DNA of 64,000 nt, taken from an uncultured Spirochaetaceae bacterium (lineage in GTDB: Bacteria > Spirochaetota > Spirochaetia > Treponematales > Treponemataceae). The stretch lies in assembly GCA_902785455.1 (NCBI GenBank), contig CACZYY010000002.1, positions 1 through 64,000 of the forward strand, given 5' to 3'. The notes beneath the pieces were generated by a model. It was not told the origin of the DNA. It saw only the letters and a program-made list of their open reading frames with translations, and searched no databases. Positions 45,142 to 53,196 of this stretch are shown here, piece by piece; the first letter of the stretch is position 1; the number at the start of each line of letters is the position of its first letter. The position numbers and the translations under genes were made by a program.

Positions 45142-45210
45142 CAGGGCAGGAGAAGTTCAATAACTTCCTTGCAGACGCGGCGGATAGGATAAGTACATTG
45201 TATTTATATT

Positions 45211-45365
45211 CCAAAAATGGCGCGAAGAAATAAAACGGCTTACGAAAACACTCGTTTTGTGCTGCCGCGCGAGCGGCAAACGTATATAGTTACAAGCACA
45301 AAACGCGTGTAGCATGCTAGCATGCGGTTTCGATAAGCCGTTTTCATGACTGGGAGCCATTTTTA
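45211..45365 (+). repeat. Foldback repeat, family R3, copy 1
   Basis: About 155 bp. Outer inverted repeats AACGGCTTA...TAAGCCGTT, then CGTTTTGTGCT...AGCACAAAACG, then short inner hairpins (GCCGCGCGAGCGGC; GCATGCTAGCATGC). The reverse complement aligns with 59005-59158 over almost the full length. An open frame across both copies encodes a similar peptide, but it is more likely a by-product of sequence identity. Region 45366-45438 shows nothing clear. Confidence 0.7.
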
Positions 45366-45438
45366 ATATGGAATATTTTATAATGCAGTTCCACTAAGCG
45401 CCCAGAATTTTTCTATAGCCAAGCCCTTGTCTTTCCGA

Positions 45439-45444
45439 TATAAT
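45439..45444 (+). promoter_or_regulatory. -10 box for the glycine-riboswitch transcript
   Basis: TATAAT about 35 nt before the aptamer; the -35 is poor. Confidence 0.45.
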
Positions 45445-45477
45445 ATTTAAGTCGTTTTTTGCTTGTGGGCAAAATGC

Positions 45478-45590
45478 GGCTCTCTGGAGAGTTTCCATTG
45501 CACCAAATGGAACACCGAAGGGTTAAGGTTATTAAAACCGATATCTCAGGTAAAACGGACAGGGCATCAAAAAATGTTCTAACCACTCTG
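45478..45590 (+). promoter_or_regulatory. Glycine riboswitch, single aptamer with a possible truncated second aptamer
   Basis: The conserved glycine-aptamer words appear in order: CTCTGGAGAGTTTCC, CACCGAAGGGTTAA and ATCTCAGGTAAAACGGACAG. A second CTCTGGAGAG follows at about 45586-45595, the start of what in tandem riboswitches is aptamer 2, but it runs straight into the terminator. This looks like a singleton with a ghost second aptamer. It precedes a Na+/alanine-glycine symporter, a known type of target gene. Confidence 0.88.
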
Positions 45591-45591
45591 G

Positions 45592-45626
45592 AGAGCTGAA
45601 CACGTCGTTCAGCTCTATTTCTTTTT
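45592..45626 (+). terminator. Riboswitch expression-platform terminator
   Basis: AGAGCTGAAC-ACGTC-GTTCAGCTCT then ATTTCTTTTT. Its 5' arm overlaps the second CTCTGGAGAG, so ligand binding could compete with termination. Confidence 0.8.
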
Positions 45627-45639
45627 AAAGGGGAACAAA

Positions 45640-47067
45640 ATGTTCTCAACTATTAACAACATTTTAAACACCATTGATGATGTAGTTTGGGGAATCCCGA
45701 CTATCGCGCTCATTCTCGTTACGGGAATCGTAGTCACTGTTTCTACTCGCGGAATCCAGTTCACAAAACTTGGACGAGCTTTCAAGAGCATCTTCAAAGA
45801 GAACGAAGGTCACGGTGAACTTTCCGGATTTGCAGCTCTTTGTACAGCACTCTCCGCAACAATCGGCACAGGAAACATTGTCGGCGTTTCAACAGCTGTT
45901 CTCGCTGGTGGTCCTGGTGCCCTTTTCTGGATGTGGCTTGCCGCAATTCTTGGAACTGCTACAAAATATTCAGAATGTATGCTCGCAATCAAATATCGTG
46001 AGGTTGCTGCAGACGGTCACGTTCTCGGCGGTCCTTTCTATACAATCGAAAAAGGCATGGGACCAAAATGGAAGTGGCTCGCAGTTCTTTTCGCCATTTT
46101 CGGTACTTTGGTAGGCCTTTTCGGAATCGGTACATTTACTCAGATTAACGGTATTTGTGGTGCAATTCAGAACGCATTTGACCCACAGAACACAAACATT
46201 GCTTTCTATATTGGTGAGCACGCTTATTCATGGGCAACTGTAATCGGCGGAGCTGTCATCACAATCAGTGCGGCCCTCGTAATCATCGGCGGTCTCAAAC
46301 GAATCGCAAAAGTTGCAGAAAAAGTCGTTCCTGCAATGGCTTTCATCTACATCTTCCTCGGTCTTGCCGTAATCATCATGAACGCAACAAAAATTCCTGC
46401 CGCATTCGAGCTTATTTTCAAGGGTGCTTTTGGTGCACAGACTGGTCTCAAGGCATTGGAAGGTGCGGCTCTGGGTGTTGTCCTCAAAACAGCAATGCAG
46501 AAAGGTATCGCCCGCGGTATCTTCTCAAACGAGGCTGGCTTGGGTTCTGCTCCAATCGCGGCTGCTGCCGTTCAGACAAACGAGCCTGTTGAGCAGGGCC
46601 TCGTAAACATGACAGGAACGGTAATCGACACATTGATTATCTGTACAATGACAGGTCTTTCAATCATCATTGCTGGCGGCGACGTCTGGAACAGCGGTGC
46701 TAGTGGTGCGGCTCTCACAGCAAAAGCATTCTCAACAATCCTGGGCGGTGACGGAAAGAGCATCCAGTTCCTTCTCATGCTCTGTTTGATTTTCTTCGCA
46801 TTCACGACAATCCTGGGCTGGGACTACTACTCAGAGCGATGTCTTGAATATTTGAGCAAAGGCAATCAGAAAGTCGTAAAAGCTTACCGCTGGCTTTACA
46901 TTGCCGCAGTTGCAATCGGACCATACATGACAATTTCTGCAGTATGGACAATCGCCGACATCACAAACGGTCTCATGGCAATTCCAAACTGTATCTCACT
47001 CATCGTTTTGAGCGGTGTAATTGCTGAAGAAACAAAGAAATATTTCGACAAATATCCAACACTGTAA
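45640..47067 (+). CDS. agcS: Alanine/glycine:cation symporter
   Basis: 475 aa, with 10 or more hydrophobic segments and the AGCS family signature GIFSNEAGLGSAPIAAAA; also ATIGTGNIVGVSTAVLAGGPGALFWMW. It imports glycine or alanine with sodium (or a proton). AAAGGGGA precedes ATG 45640. The upstream riboswitch and terminator imply glycine-dependent expression. Glycine symporters under this control may be off-switches (to limit uptake) or on-switches (for catabolism); the sequence alone does not decide. A terminator follows at 47103. Confidence 0.95.
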   Translation: MFSTINNILNTIDDVVWGIPTIALILVTGIVVTVSTRGIQFTKLGRAFKSIFKENEGHGELSGFAALCTALSATIGTGNIVGVSTAVLAGGPGALFWMWLAAILGTATKYSECMLAIKYREVAADGHVLGGPFYTIEKGMGPKWKWLAVLFAIFGTLVGLFGIGTFTQINGICGAIQNAFDPQNTNIAFYIGEHAYSWATVIGGAVITISAALVIIGGLKRIAKVAEKVVPAMAFIYIFLGLAVIIMNATKIPAAFELIFKGAFGAQTGLKALEGAALGVVLKTAMQKGIARGIFSNEAGLGSAPIAAAAVQTNEPVEQGLVNMTGTVIDTLIICTMTGLSIIIAGGDVWNSGASGAALTAKAFSTILGGDGKSIQFLLMLCLIFFAFTTILGWDYYSERCLEYLSKGNQKVVKAYRWLYIAAVAIGPYMTISAVWTIADITNGLMAIPNCISLIVLSGVIAEETKKYFDKYPTL

Positions 47068-47102
47068 AATCAGCAGTTAGAAATGAGTAATTAGCAATTT
47101 TG

Positions 47103-47140
47103 ACACTGGGCAACACTTAGTTCGTCCAGTGTTTTTTTTA
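47103..47140 (+). terminator. Terminator after agcS
   Basis: ACACTGG...CCAGTGT then eight T. Confidence 0.85.
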
Positions 47141-47145
47141 TCTGG

Positions 47146-47312
47146 GGGCTTCCTGCCTGCCCTTCGACTATAACTTCGACTACGCTCAGTTCGAGTCTCA
47201 GGGAACAGGCAGGCCGGGCCTTTCGCCATTCCGCTTATCGCTCCAGCCACTCACTCACTCGCTCATCGCTCGTTCAGCTTGCGGCCGCCTCCGGCGTGGC
47301 TACAGTCCCTAG
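47146..47312 (-). repeat. Interspersed GC-rich repeat, family R1, copy 3
   Basis: On the minus strand: TAGCCACGCCGGAGGCGGCC, GAGCGATGAGCGAG, GGCTGGAGCGATAAGCGG, AATGGCGAAAGGCCCGGCC, then an enlarged terminal hairpin (GCCTGCCTG...CAGGCAGG) containing ACTCGAACTGAGCGTAG. Aligned in block order with 34093-34226 and 1487-1605. It fills most of the gap before the next lipoprotein gene. Confidence 0.65.
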
Positions 47313-47358
47313 CCTTGTGATATGTGAAATTTTCTTTGAGTTGCGTTAAAATTACTTT

Positions 47359-48879
47359 ATGCGTAAAATCACAATTCTTTTTATTTTGTCATTTTTCTTT
47401 CTATTATCTTGCGGTTCTGATTCTGAGTCTCCGTCTTCAGAAAAACTTCCGGAAAATAAAAATGCAACTACATTTGAATATGAGCCTTCAAATGACATAA
47501 TCTACAATCCTGACATGGGATTTTACAGTGCCGAAACAATTAATGTTCAGGAAGACGGGAGCGTCAACAAAACTTCGGTTGAGAGGGCTTCTTTTCTCGA
47601 TGATAAGGCCAGCTACAATTCAGACGCAACCTTTAATCTCATCCATTTGAAAATTGATATCAGCCAATGCAGGAATCTTTCTCACCTGGATTTAAGCGGA
47701 ATCGACACACTTCTTTCAAATCTTGAAAAAGCCGAACAGACTGCCGTAATCCGCTTTGCCTACGACAAAAATTATAAAGGAAATAAAAGCGGCGTTGAGC
47801 CGGATGATTTTTCAACAATTCTCAATCATATAGAAGATATTTGTGCTCTCTTGAAAAAGCATACAAAAGTCCTCACAGCCCTTGAATGCGGAATGCTCGG
47901 TCCCTGGGGTGAAATGCACTCGACTTCCTTTGCAGAAGACCCGATGCCAGTGGATAAGTTCAAGTCAGCACTTAAAGACATTTCCCCGGAGTTAAATCCA
48001 TCAATCAAAGCAGGCGAAAAGAAAATCGAAAAAGGCTACATTGTTATTATTATGGAAAAATTTCTTTCCTGCCTTGAGGGAACGGAGCTTCCTTTCCTTG
48101 TACGCCAGCCAAATTTCATCTATAACTATCTGAAACGCTGCAAGAATCTGGATTTTGACGGAGAAAATGTACCTTCTTCTTACACACCAAAGGATAAAAC
48201 TTACAAACTGGGAATTTACAATGACGGCTACCTTGGCTCAGCTGGTGACTCGGGCACATTCTTGATTAACCGCAACAAAGAAATTGCTTTCCTTGAACCT
48301 TTTACGAACCATACTCCATACGGCGGAGAACTGATTGGCGATTACAGTCTTTCCGTGAGCGATGAGCAGCTCAAAAATGTGCATCTTTCTTTCCTTAATA
48401 TTGGGTGGAACAATGATATTCTTAAAAATCTGGATAAAAAATCCGCAAACTACACAGAAACACTGTCGATTTTCAAATACATTCTGAATCACATGGGCTA
48501 TCGTTATGTAGCCACGAATTCTACAATTGAACAGACTTCAAATTCTTCTGTCAAAATCAAGCTTTCCTTGAAAAATGAAGGCTTTGCGGAGCTTCCATAT
48601 CATAGGACAAAGAGCCTTAAAGTTTATTTAGTCAAAAAAGATGAAAATCCAACTCAACAAAATGCATTTTCTGCCTCCGCATCTGGAACTTTTTCCGGCG
48701 GCATGACTTCAATTGAGTCAGTTTTTACCGTTTCTTCCGAACTTGAAAATGGTGACTACGAGCTTTTCCTCAAAATATGTGACTCAGACGGAAAATATGC
48801 AATCCGATTTGCAAACGAAGCCATGTGGAATGAAACTCTCAAAGCGAACAAAATTGGTGTCATCAAAATCGCGGAATAA
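47359..48879 (+). CDS. Lipoprotein with DUF4874 and DUF4832 domains
   Basis: 506 aa. Lipobox FLLSC with Cys18. NPDMGFYSAET and VIRFAYDKNYKG fit DUF4874 (about 40-200), and YNDGYLGSAGDSGTF plus HTPYGGEL fit DUF4832 (about 200-390). A beta-rich C-terminal region (KIKLSLKNEGFAELPYHR) follows. These domains occur together in extracellular proteins thought to have a glycosidase-like barrel, but no activity is established. ALECGMLGPWGEMHS has acidic residues in a position reminiscent of a catalytic loop. It stands alone between repeat R1 and hisD and is probably lipid-anchored at the surface or periplasm. Confidence 0.82.
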   Translation: MRKITILFILSFFFLLSCGSDSESPSSEKLPENKNATTFEYEPSNDIIYNPDMGFYSAETINVQEDGSVNKTSVERASFLDDKASYNSDATFNLIHLKIDISQCRNLSHLDLSGIDTLLSNLEKAEQTAVIRFAYDKNYKGNKSGVEPDDFSTILNHIEDICALLKKHTKVLTALECGMLGPWGEMHSTSFAEDPMPVDKFKSALKDISPELNPSIKAGEKKIEKGYIVIIMEKFLSCLEGTELPFLVRQPNFIYNYLKRCKNLDFDGENVPSSYTPKDKTYKLGIYNDGYLGSAGDSGTFLINRNKEIAFLEPFTNHTPYGGELIGDYSLSVSDEQLKNVHLSFLNIGWNNDILKNLDKKSANYTETLSIFKYILNHMGYRYVATNSTIEQTSNSSVKIKLSLKNEGFAELPYHRTKSLKVYLVKKDENPTQQNAFSASASGTFSGGMTSIESVFTVSSELENGDYELFLKICDSDGKYAIRFANEAMWNETLKANKIGVIKIAE

Positions 48880-49010
48880 AAATCAGGGGATTTCAAAAAA
48901 CTGAAGTTTTTCGAGATTCCCATCAGCTAGTAAAAAACAGTGGAATTCGCTATATTATTCGTAGTATTATCTGTTTTTAAATGACGCACATTCATGTGCT
49001 AGGTGGAATA

Positions 49011-50375
49011 ATGATAAAAATACAGCTTTATAAAGATATCGAGCCGGAATTCTTTGATGGGCGCGATTTCGGTGGTTCTATTGATATTGTTAAAGATGTC
49101 CTTTCTGACGTAAAAAAACGCGGGGATGAAGCTCTTTCTGAGTACGGCGCAAAATTTGATGTTTCTGCCCCTGCTTCTATTGAAATTCCTATGGCCGAGC
49201 TCAAAGCCGCTGCCGAAAAAATGCAGCACGAAAATCCTGAGCTTTACAAGGCGATTGAATACAGCCACGACCTGGCCCTTCGCTTCGCAAAAAAGCAGCG
49301 TGAGTCTTTCGATGATTTTGAAGTCGAGCTTGAGCCTGGCGTTTTCACCGGTCAAAAAAATATAGCTGTTGACCGTGCGGGTGCTTATGTTCCTGCTGGC
49401 CGATTCCCGCTCGTTTCAAGCGTTGTCATGACAATCACTCCGGCTGTTGCGGCTGGCGTTAAGGAAGTTGTTTTGTGCACGCCTCCACGCGTTCACCCGG
49501 ATGACAAGGCTGCTGCCCAAAAAGCCGGCACTGGCGTTCCGGGTAAACCTTTCGTTGGCGGCAAACCTTATGCAGATGAAAACATCATGGCAGCGGCATA
49601 CATTTGCGGAGTCACAAAGGCATTTGCTTGCGGCGGCTCACAGGCAATCGGTGCAATGGCTTTTGGAACTGAATCAATTCCTCGCTGTGATGTAATTGTC
49701 GGTCCTGGCAACAAATTCGTTGCAGAGGCCAAAAAACTCGTTTACGGCACTGTAGGTATCGACATGCTTGCAGGTCCGACCGAAGTTTTCATCATTGCGG
49801 ACAAGAGCGCGAACCCAGCTTGGGTTGCCGCAGATCTTCTTGCACAGGCAGAGCACGACATCGTAGCACAGCCTGTAATGGCCACAGATTCCGAAGAGCT
49901 TGCAAAGGCTGTTGCCGGCGAAATTGAAAAGCAGCTTGCTGTTTTACCTACAAAATCAACCGCCGAGCAGAGCGTTCAAAATTACGGAAGAATCATCGTA
50001 TGTGAAAGCATCGAGCAGGCCGCAGAATGTGCCAACCGAAAAGCACCTGAGCACCTGGAGCTTGCCATGGAAGAAGGAGCTGTTCGCGACAAAATCGCTT
50101 CAATCGTACACAACTACGGCTCTCTCTTTGTCGGTCACGGAAGTGCAGAAGTCTTCGGCGATTATGCAGCCGGCCTCAACCACACTTTACCAACTTCTGG
50201 CAGCGCAAGATTCACTGGTGGACTGAGCGTGCGAATGTTCCTCAAAACTGTCACAACTTTGCGCGCAATTCCTGGCTCAAAGGGTGCTGTGGCTTCGGCA
50301 AATGCTTCCGGAACTTTGGGCGATGCAGAAGGCCTGGCAGGACATGCTCGTGCTGCCAGAATCCGGCTTGAATAG
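49011..50375 (+). CDS. hisD: Histidinol dehydrogenase
   Basis: 454 aa. It oxidises L-histidinol to histidine in two NAD+-dependent steps. ATG 49011 follows AGGTGG and is better than ATG 48981, which would place a GCACAT-TC-ATGTGC palindrome in the coding part. The family core CGGSQAIGAMAFGTESIP, VGPGNKFVAEAKKLVYG, DMLAGPTEVFIIAD, the AEHD zinc ligand and NHTLPTSG are all visible. It is separated by 40 kb from hisG and hisB. The insert VHPDDKAAAQKAGTGVPGKP is slightly longer than in most HisD. tRNA-Gly follows. Confidence 0.96.
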   Translation: MIKIQLYKDIEPEFFDGRDFGGSIDIVKDVLSDVKKRGDEALSEYGAKFDVSAPASIEIPMAELKAAAEKMQHENPELYKAIEYSHDLALRFAKKQRESFDDFEVELEPGVFTGQKNIAVDRAGAYVPAGRFPLVSSVVMTITPAVAAGVKEVVLCTPPRVHPDDKAAAQKAGTGVPGKPFVGGKPYADENIMAAAYICGVTKAFACGGSQAIGAMAFGTESIPRCDVIVGPGNKFVAEAKKLVYGTVGIDMLAGPTEVFIIADKSANPAWVAADLLAQAEHDIVAQPVMATDSEELAKAVAGEIEKQLAVLPTKSTAEQSVQNYGRIIVCESIEQAAECANRKAPEHLELAMEEGAVRDKIASIVHNYGSLFVGHGSAEVFGDYAAGLNHTLPTSGSARFTGGLSVRMFLKTVTTLRAIPGSKGAVASANASGTLGDAEGLAGHARAARIRLE

Positions 50376-50433
50376 CGTAAAGATTAATTTAATTGCAATA
50401 AAACCGTAATTGCAATAATATAGAAGAAAAATT

Positions 50434-50504
50434 GCGGTTGTAGTACATCGGTAGTACCCGGGCTTCCCAAGCCTGTGAGGCGGGTCCGACTCCCGTCAAC
50501 CGCT
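50434..50504 (+). tRNA. tRNA-Gly (anticodon CCC)
   Basis: 71 nt. The acceptor GCGGTTG pairs with CAACCGC. The D-arm GTAC...GTAC and anticodon stem CGGGC/GCCTG enclose loop TTCCCAA with anticodon CCC. The T-arm is CGGG-TCCGACT-CCCG. The discriminator is T, usual for tRNA-Gly. No encoded CCA. The following T-run may end transcription. Confidence 0.95.
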
Positions 50505-50538
50505 TTTTTAGTTTTAAATTATTTTGCGGGATATTTTC

Positions 50539-51117
50539 ATGAAGATTTACAAATTAGGCGAAGAAGTTTTAAGAAAAAAGGCAGTTCCAGTAAAACCAGA
50601 AGAAATCAACGATTCTCTTCGCGAGACATTCAACGAAATGTTTGAGACGATGCTCGCTGCAGACGGCGTAGGATTGGCCGCTCCGCAGATTGGTGATTCA
50701 CGACGATATTTTGTAATTATTTCCGATGATGATATTCGCCGCGTTTTCATTAATCCGCAGATTGTCTCAACAAGCAACGATTTGTGTGACTATGACGAAG
50801 GTTGTCTTTCACTTCCTGGCTTCAACGAGAATATCAAGCGTCCTTCAAAAGTTACCGTTCAGGCACTCAACGAAAATGGCAAGCCTTTTACACTCAGTGC
50901 GGACGGTCTTTTGGCCCGAATCATTCAGCACGAATATGACCATCTCGAAGGAATTGTTTATATTGATCGTGGCGATCCAAACTTTGCTGCTGATGTCACC
51001 GAAAAAATGAAAAGACGATTGGAGCGTGCTGCCAAAAAAGAGGCAGAAAAGGCTCGGAAAGCTGCAAGCATTGCTGCAAAAATCGCCGCTAAGGAAGCAA
51101 AAAAAGCGGCAAAATAA
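50539..51117 (+). CDS. def: Peptide deformylase
   Basis: 192 aa. ATG 50539 is used (MKIYKLGEEVLRKKA); the upstream TTG at 50524 is unlikely. All three family motifs are present: GVGLAAPQIG, EGCLSLPG and QHEYDHLEG (HExxH), which bind the active-site metal. It removes the N-terminal formyl group from new proteins. Residues about 160-192 form an unusual Lys/Ala-rich tail (AAKKEAEKARKAAS...), perhaps a ribosome- or RNA-binding extension. It is 20 bp before fmt, so the enzyme that adds the formyl group and the one that removes it are co-expressed. Confidence 0.96.
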   Translation: MKIYKLGEEVLRKKAVPVKPEEINDSLRETFNEMFETMLAADGVGLAAPQIGDSRRYFVIISDDDIRRVFINPQIVSTSNDLCDYDEGCLSLPGFNENIKRPSKVTVQALNENGKPFTLSADGLLARIIQHEYDHLEGIVYIDRGDPNFAADVTEKMKRRLERAAKKEAEKARKAASIAAKIAAKEAKKAAK

Positions 51118-51137
51118 AATCGGGAGGTATTCCCCCA

Positions 51138-52133
51138 GTGCGAAAACTAAAAATTATTTATGCCGGCTCTCCGCTGGCATCTAGTATCGTTCTAAAAGGT
51201 CTCATCGCATCTCAGTCCGAGTGTGGATTTAAGATTGCGGGTGTTCTTACAAATCCACCTTCTACACGCGGGCGACATTCAGATTTGATTCCTACCGAAG
51301 TTGCGGTAGTTGCCCGCGAAAATAATATTCCTGTTTTTGAATTCGATCATCTTGTTGCTGAAGCACGAGAAGCGGTTTCTCCGCTAGAGGCAGATTTGCT
51401 TGTTTCTTTTGATTACGGTCGTATTTTCGGCCCCAAATTTCTGGCACTTTTTGCGCTCGGTGGAATCAATCTTCATCCTTCTTTGCTTCCAAAATATCGC
51501 GGGTGCACGCCTGTTCCTGCGGCTCTCCTTAATGGCGATAAAACTTTGGGCGTAACAGTTCAAAAACTTGCATTGCAGACCGACGAGGGTGATATTCTTG
51601 CTCAAACCGAAATCCAGCTTGACGGCACGGAGACAACTCTTTCTTTGATGGACGGAGACGGTTCTTCAAGCAAAGTCACGGAAGCCGGGCTCAAACTTCT
51701 CAAAAAAGTTCTCAAAGAGGCGGCAAATTCAGATTCAGAATTGATCGGCAAAAAGCAGTCTGGTGAGACAAGTTACACTCCTTTCCTCAAAAAAGAAGAC
51801 GGAATCATTGACTGGAATAAAAATGCGAGTCAAATTGACTGCCAGATTCGTGCATACACACCTTATCCTTTGTGTTTTACAGGTTTCAATGGTGTAAAGG
51901 TCACGATTTTAAAAGCACGTCCTTCTGATTCAAAAACTTCTGAAAAGCCTGGCACTGTCCTTCCTTATCAAAAGTCCGTGGGCATTGAAATTGCTTGTGG
52001 GGACGGTTCGGTTTTGGTTGTAACAGAACTTCAGCAGGAGAAAAAAAAGGCGATGGATTACAAGTCTTTCCTCAATGGTGCTAGAAATTTTGTCGGTTCT
52101 ATATTAGGATTAGACACACAAAAAACGGACTAA
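51138..52133 (+). CDS. fmt: Methionyl-tRNA formyltransferase
   Basis: 331 aa, starting at GTG 51138 with GGGAGG 11 bp before it. It transfers a formyl group from 10-formyl-THF to Met-tRNAi. GGINLHPSLLPKYRG includes the catalytic Asn and His, and TDEGDILAQ contains the catalytic Asp. The C-terminal OB-fold-like region (about 215-310) starts after YTPFLKKEDGIIDW. KKAMDYKSFLNG near the end is also typical. It forms an operon with def upstream and the PASTA gene 3 bp downstream. Confidence 0.96.
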   Translation: MRKLKIIYAGSPLASSIVLKGLIASQSECGFKIAGVLTNPPSTRGRHSDLIPTEVAVVARENNIPVFEFDHLVAEAREAVSPLEADLLVSFDYGRIFGPKFLALFALGGINLHPSLLPKYRGCTPVPAALLNGDKTLGVTVQKLALQTDEGDILAQTEIQLDGTETTLSLMDGDGSSSKVTEAGLKLLKKVLKEAANSDSELIGKKQSGETSYTPFLKKEDGIIDWNKNASQIDCQIRAYTPYPLCFTGFNGVKVTILKARPSDSKTSEKPGTVLPYQKSVGIEIACGDGSVLVVTELQQEKKKAMDYKSFLNGARNFVGSILGLDTQKTD

Positions 52134-52136
52134 AAG

Positions 52137-53153
52137 ATGAGTAAGCTTTCTGATAAAATCAAAAATAACGGTCTTGAGATTCTTTCTTCACTCAATCAGA
52201 ATAAAAAAACTTTTCTGCTGGTTGTGATTGTTGCACTTGTATTTATGTTCGCAATCTGCTGGATTACATTTTTTGCGACTGTTCGCGGGCCAGAGCAGGT
52301 CATGGTTCCAAACGTTGAGGGCAAAGAACTTACAACAGCACTTCTCGAACTTCAGGTAAAGGAACTTTATCCCAAAATTCAGCTCAAATACACGGATAAT
52401 CCGGACGATGCGGGCAAAATCCTCAATCAGAATCCTGAGGGCGGCTCAATCGTCAAGGCGGGCAGGCGGGTCAATCTCACCGTAAGCCGTGGTGTAATTC
52501 TTGATCATGTAGAAAATTACATTGGTCAAAACTATGATGATGTCAAAATCAACCTTCAGACGATGTTTACAGGCTCATCTCGTCCGTTAATCGTTCTTGC
52601 AGAGCCGAGCTACAAATCAGATCAGAGTGAGGCCGGCACAATTCTTGCACAGGATCCGCCGGAAGGCACAATCATTTCAAATCCAGTCACAGTAAAACTT
52701 ATTGTCAGCAAGGGTGCAGAATACGAAAATGCACGGGTTCCAGGCATTGTTGGCTTTGATTTCAAAAAATTGATTTCCACAATTTCAGGCTCACGACTTA
52801 TTTTTGATTTTACTGTTCATGTTGCAGAAAACGGCGAAACTGAGGGCACTGTTACGTCTCAGGCATCAGCTGCCGGCGAATATCTTCCAAATTATTCACG
52901 AGTTTCAGCAGAAATCGCAATTCCTAAAAAGCAAAATGATGATGAAGTTATGGGGCTTTTTGTTACTCAGCTCCCTGAATATCCGTATGCGGTTGAAATG
53001 ACGCTTGAATCTTCAAAAAACGGAGTCAAACAAAATTTAATCACATTGAGGCACAAAGGCGGAAATGTGACAATTCCATATATCGCAGAAAAAGACAGCG
53101 AATTGATTCTTTCAATTGCGGGAAGAACTGTAGCCAGACAAACGGTGGACTAA
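52137..53153 (+). CDS. PASTA-domain membrane protein
   Basis: 338 aa. A single TM helix (about 26-48, LLVVIVALVFMFAICWITFF) is followed by three PASTA-type units. These start VMVPNVEGKELTTALLEL (~60-130), VENYIGQNYDDVKINLQ (~130-205) and ARVPGIVGFDFKKLIS (~210-270), with the typical ILNQNPEGGSIVKAG turn. There is no kinase domain. PASTA units bind peptidoglycan fragments or the cell wall in other bacteria. It starts 3 bp after fmt, so is translated from the same mRNA. Role in cell-wall sensing is inferred. Confidence 0.85.
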   Translation: MSKLSDKIKNNGLEILSSLNQNKKTFLLVVIVALVFMFAICWITFFATVRGPEQVMVPNVEGKELTTALLELQVKELYPKIQLKYTDNPDDAGKILNQNPEGGSIVKAGRRVNLTVSRGVILDHVENYIGQNYDDVKINLQTMFTGSSRPLIVLAEPSYKSDQSEAGTILAQDPPEGTIISNPVTVKLIVSKGAEYENARVPGIVGFDFKKLISTISGSRLIFDFTVHVAENGETEGTVTSQASAAGEYLPNYSRVSAEIAIPKKQNDDEVMGLFVTQLPEYPYAVEMTLESSKNGVKQNLITLRHKGGNVTIPYIAEKDSELILSIAGRTVARQTVD

Positions 53154-53196
53154 TCCGCATTTTCCCTGTATTTGTGCAGGGCGATTGGAGACTAAC

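Noticed and set aside
45157-45360. 67-aa reverse ORF in R3 copy 1, similar to a frame in copy 2
   Set aside because: The conserved peptide (AC-NYI-LP-ARQHKTSVFVSRF type) is explained by nucleotide conservation of a palindrome; no ribosome-binding site is seen.
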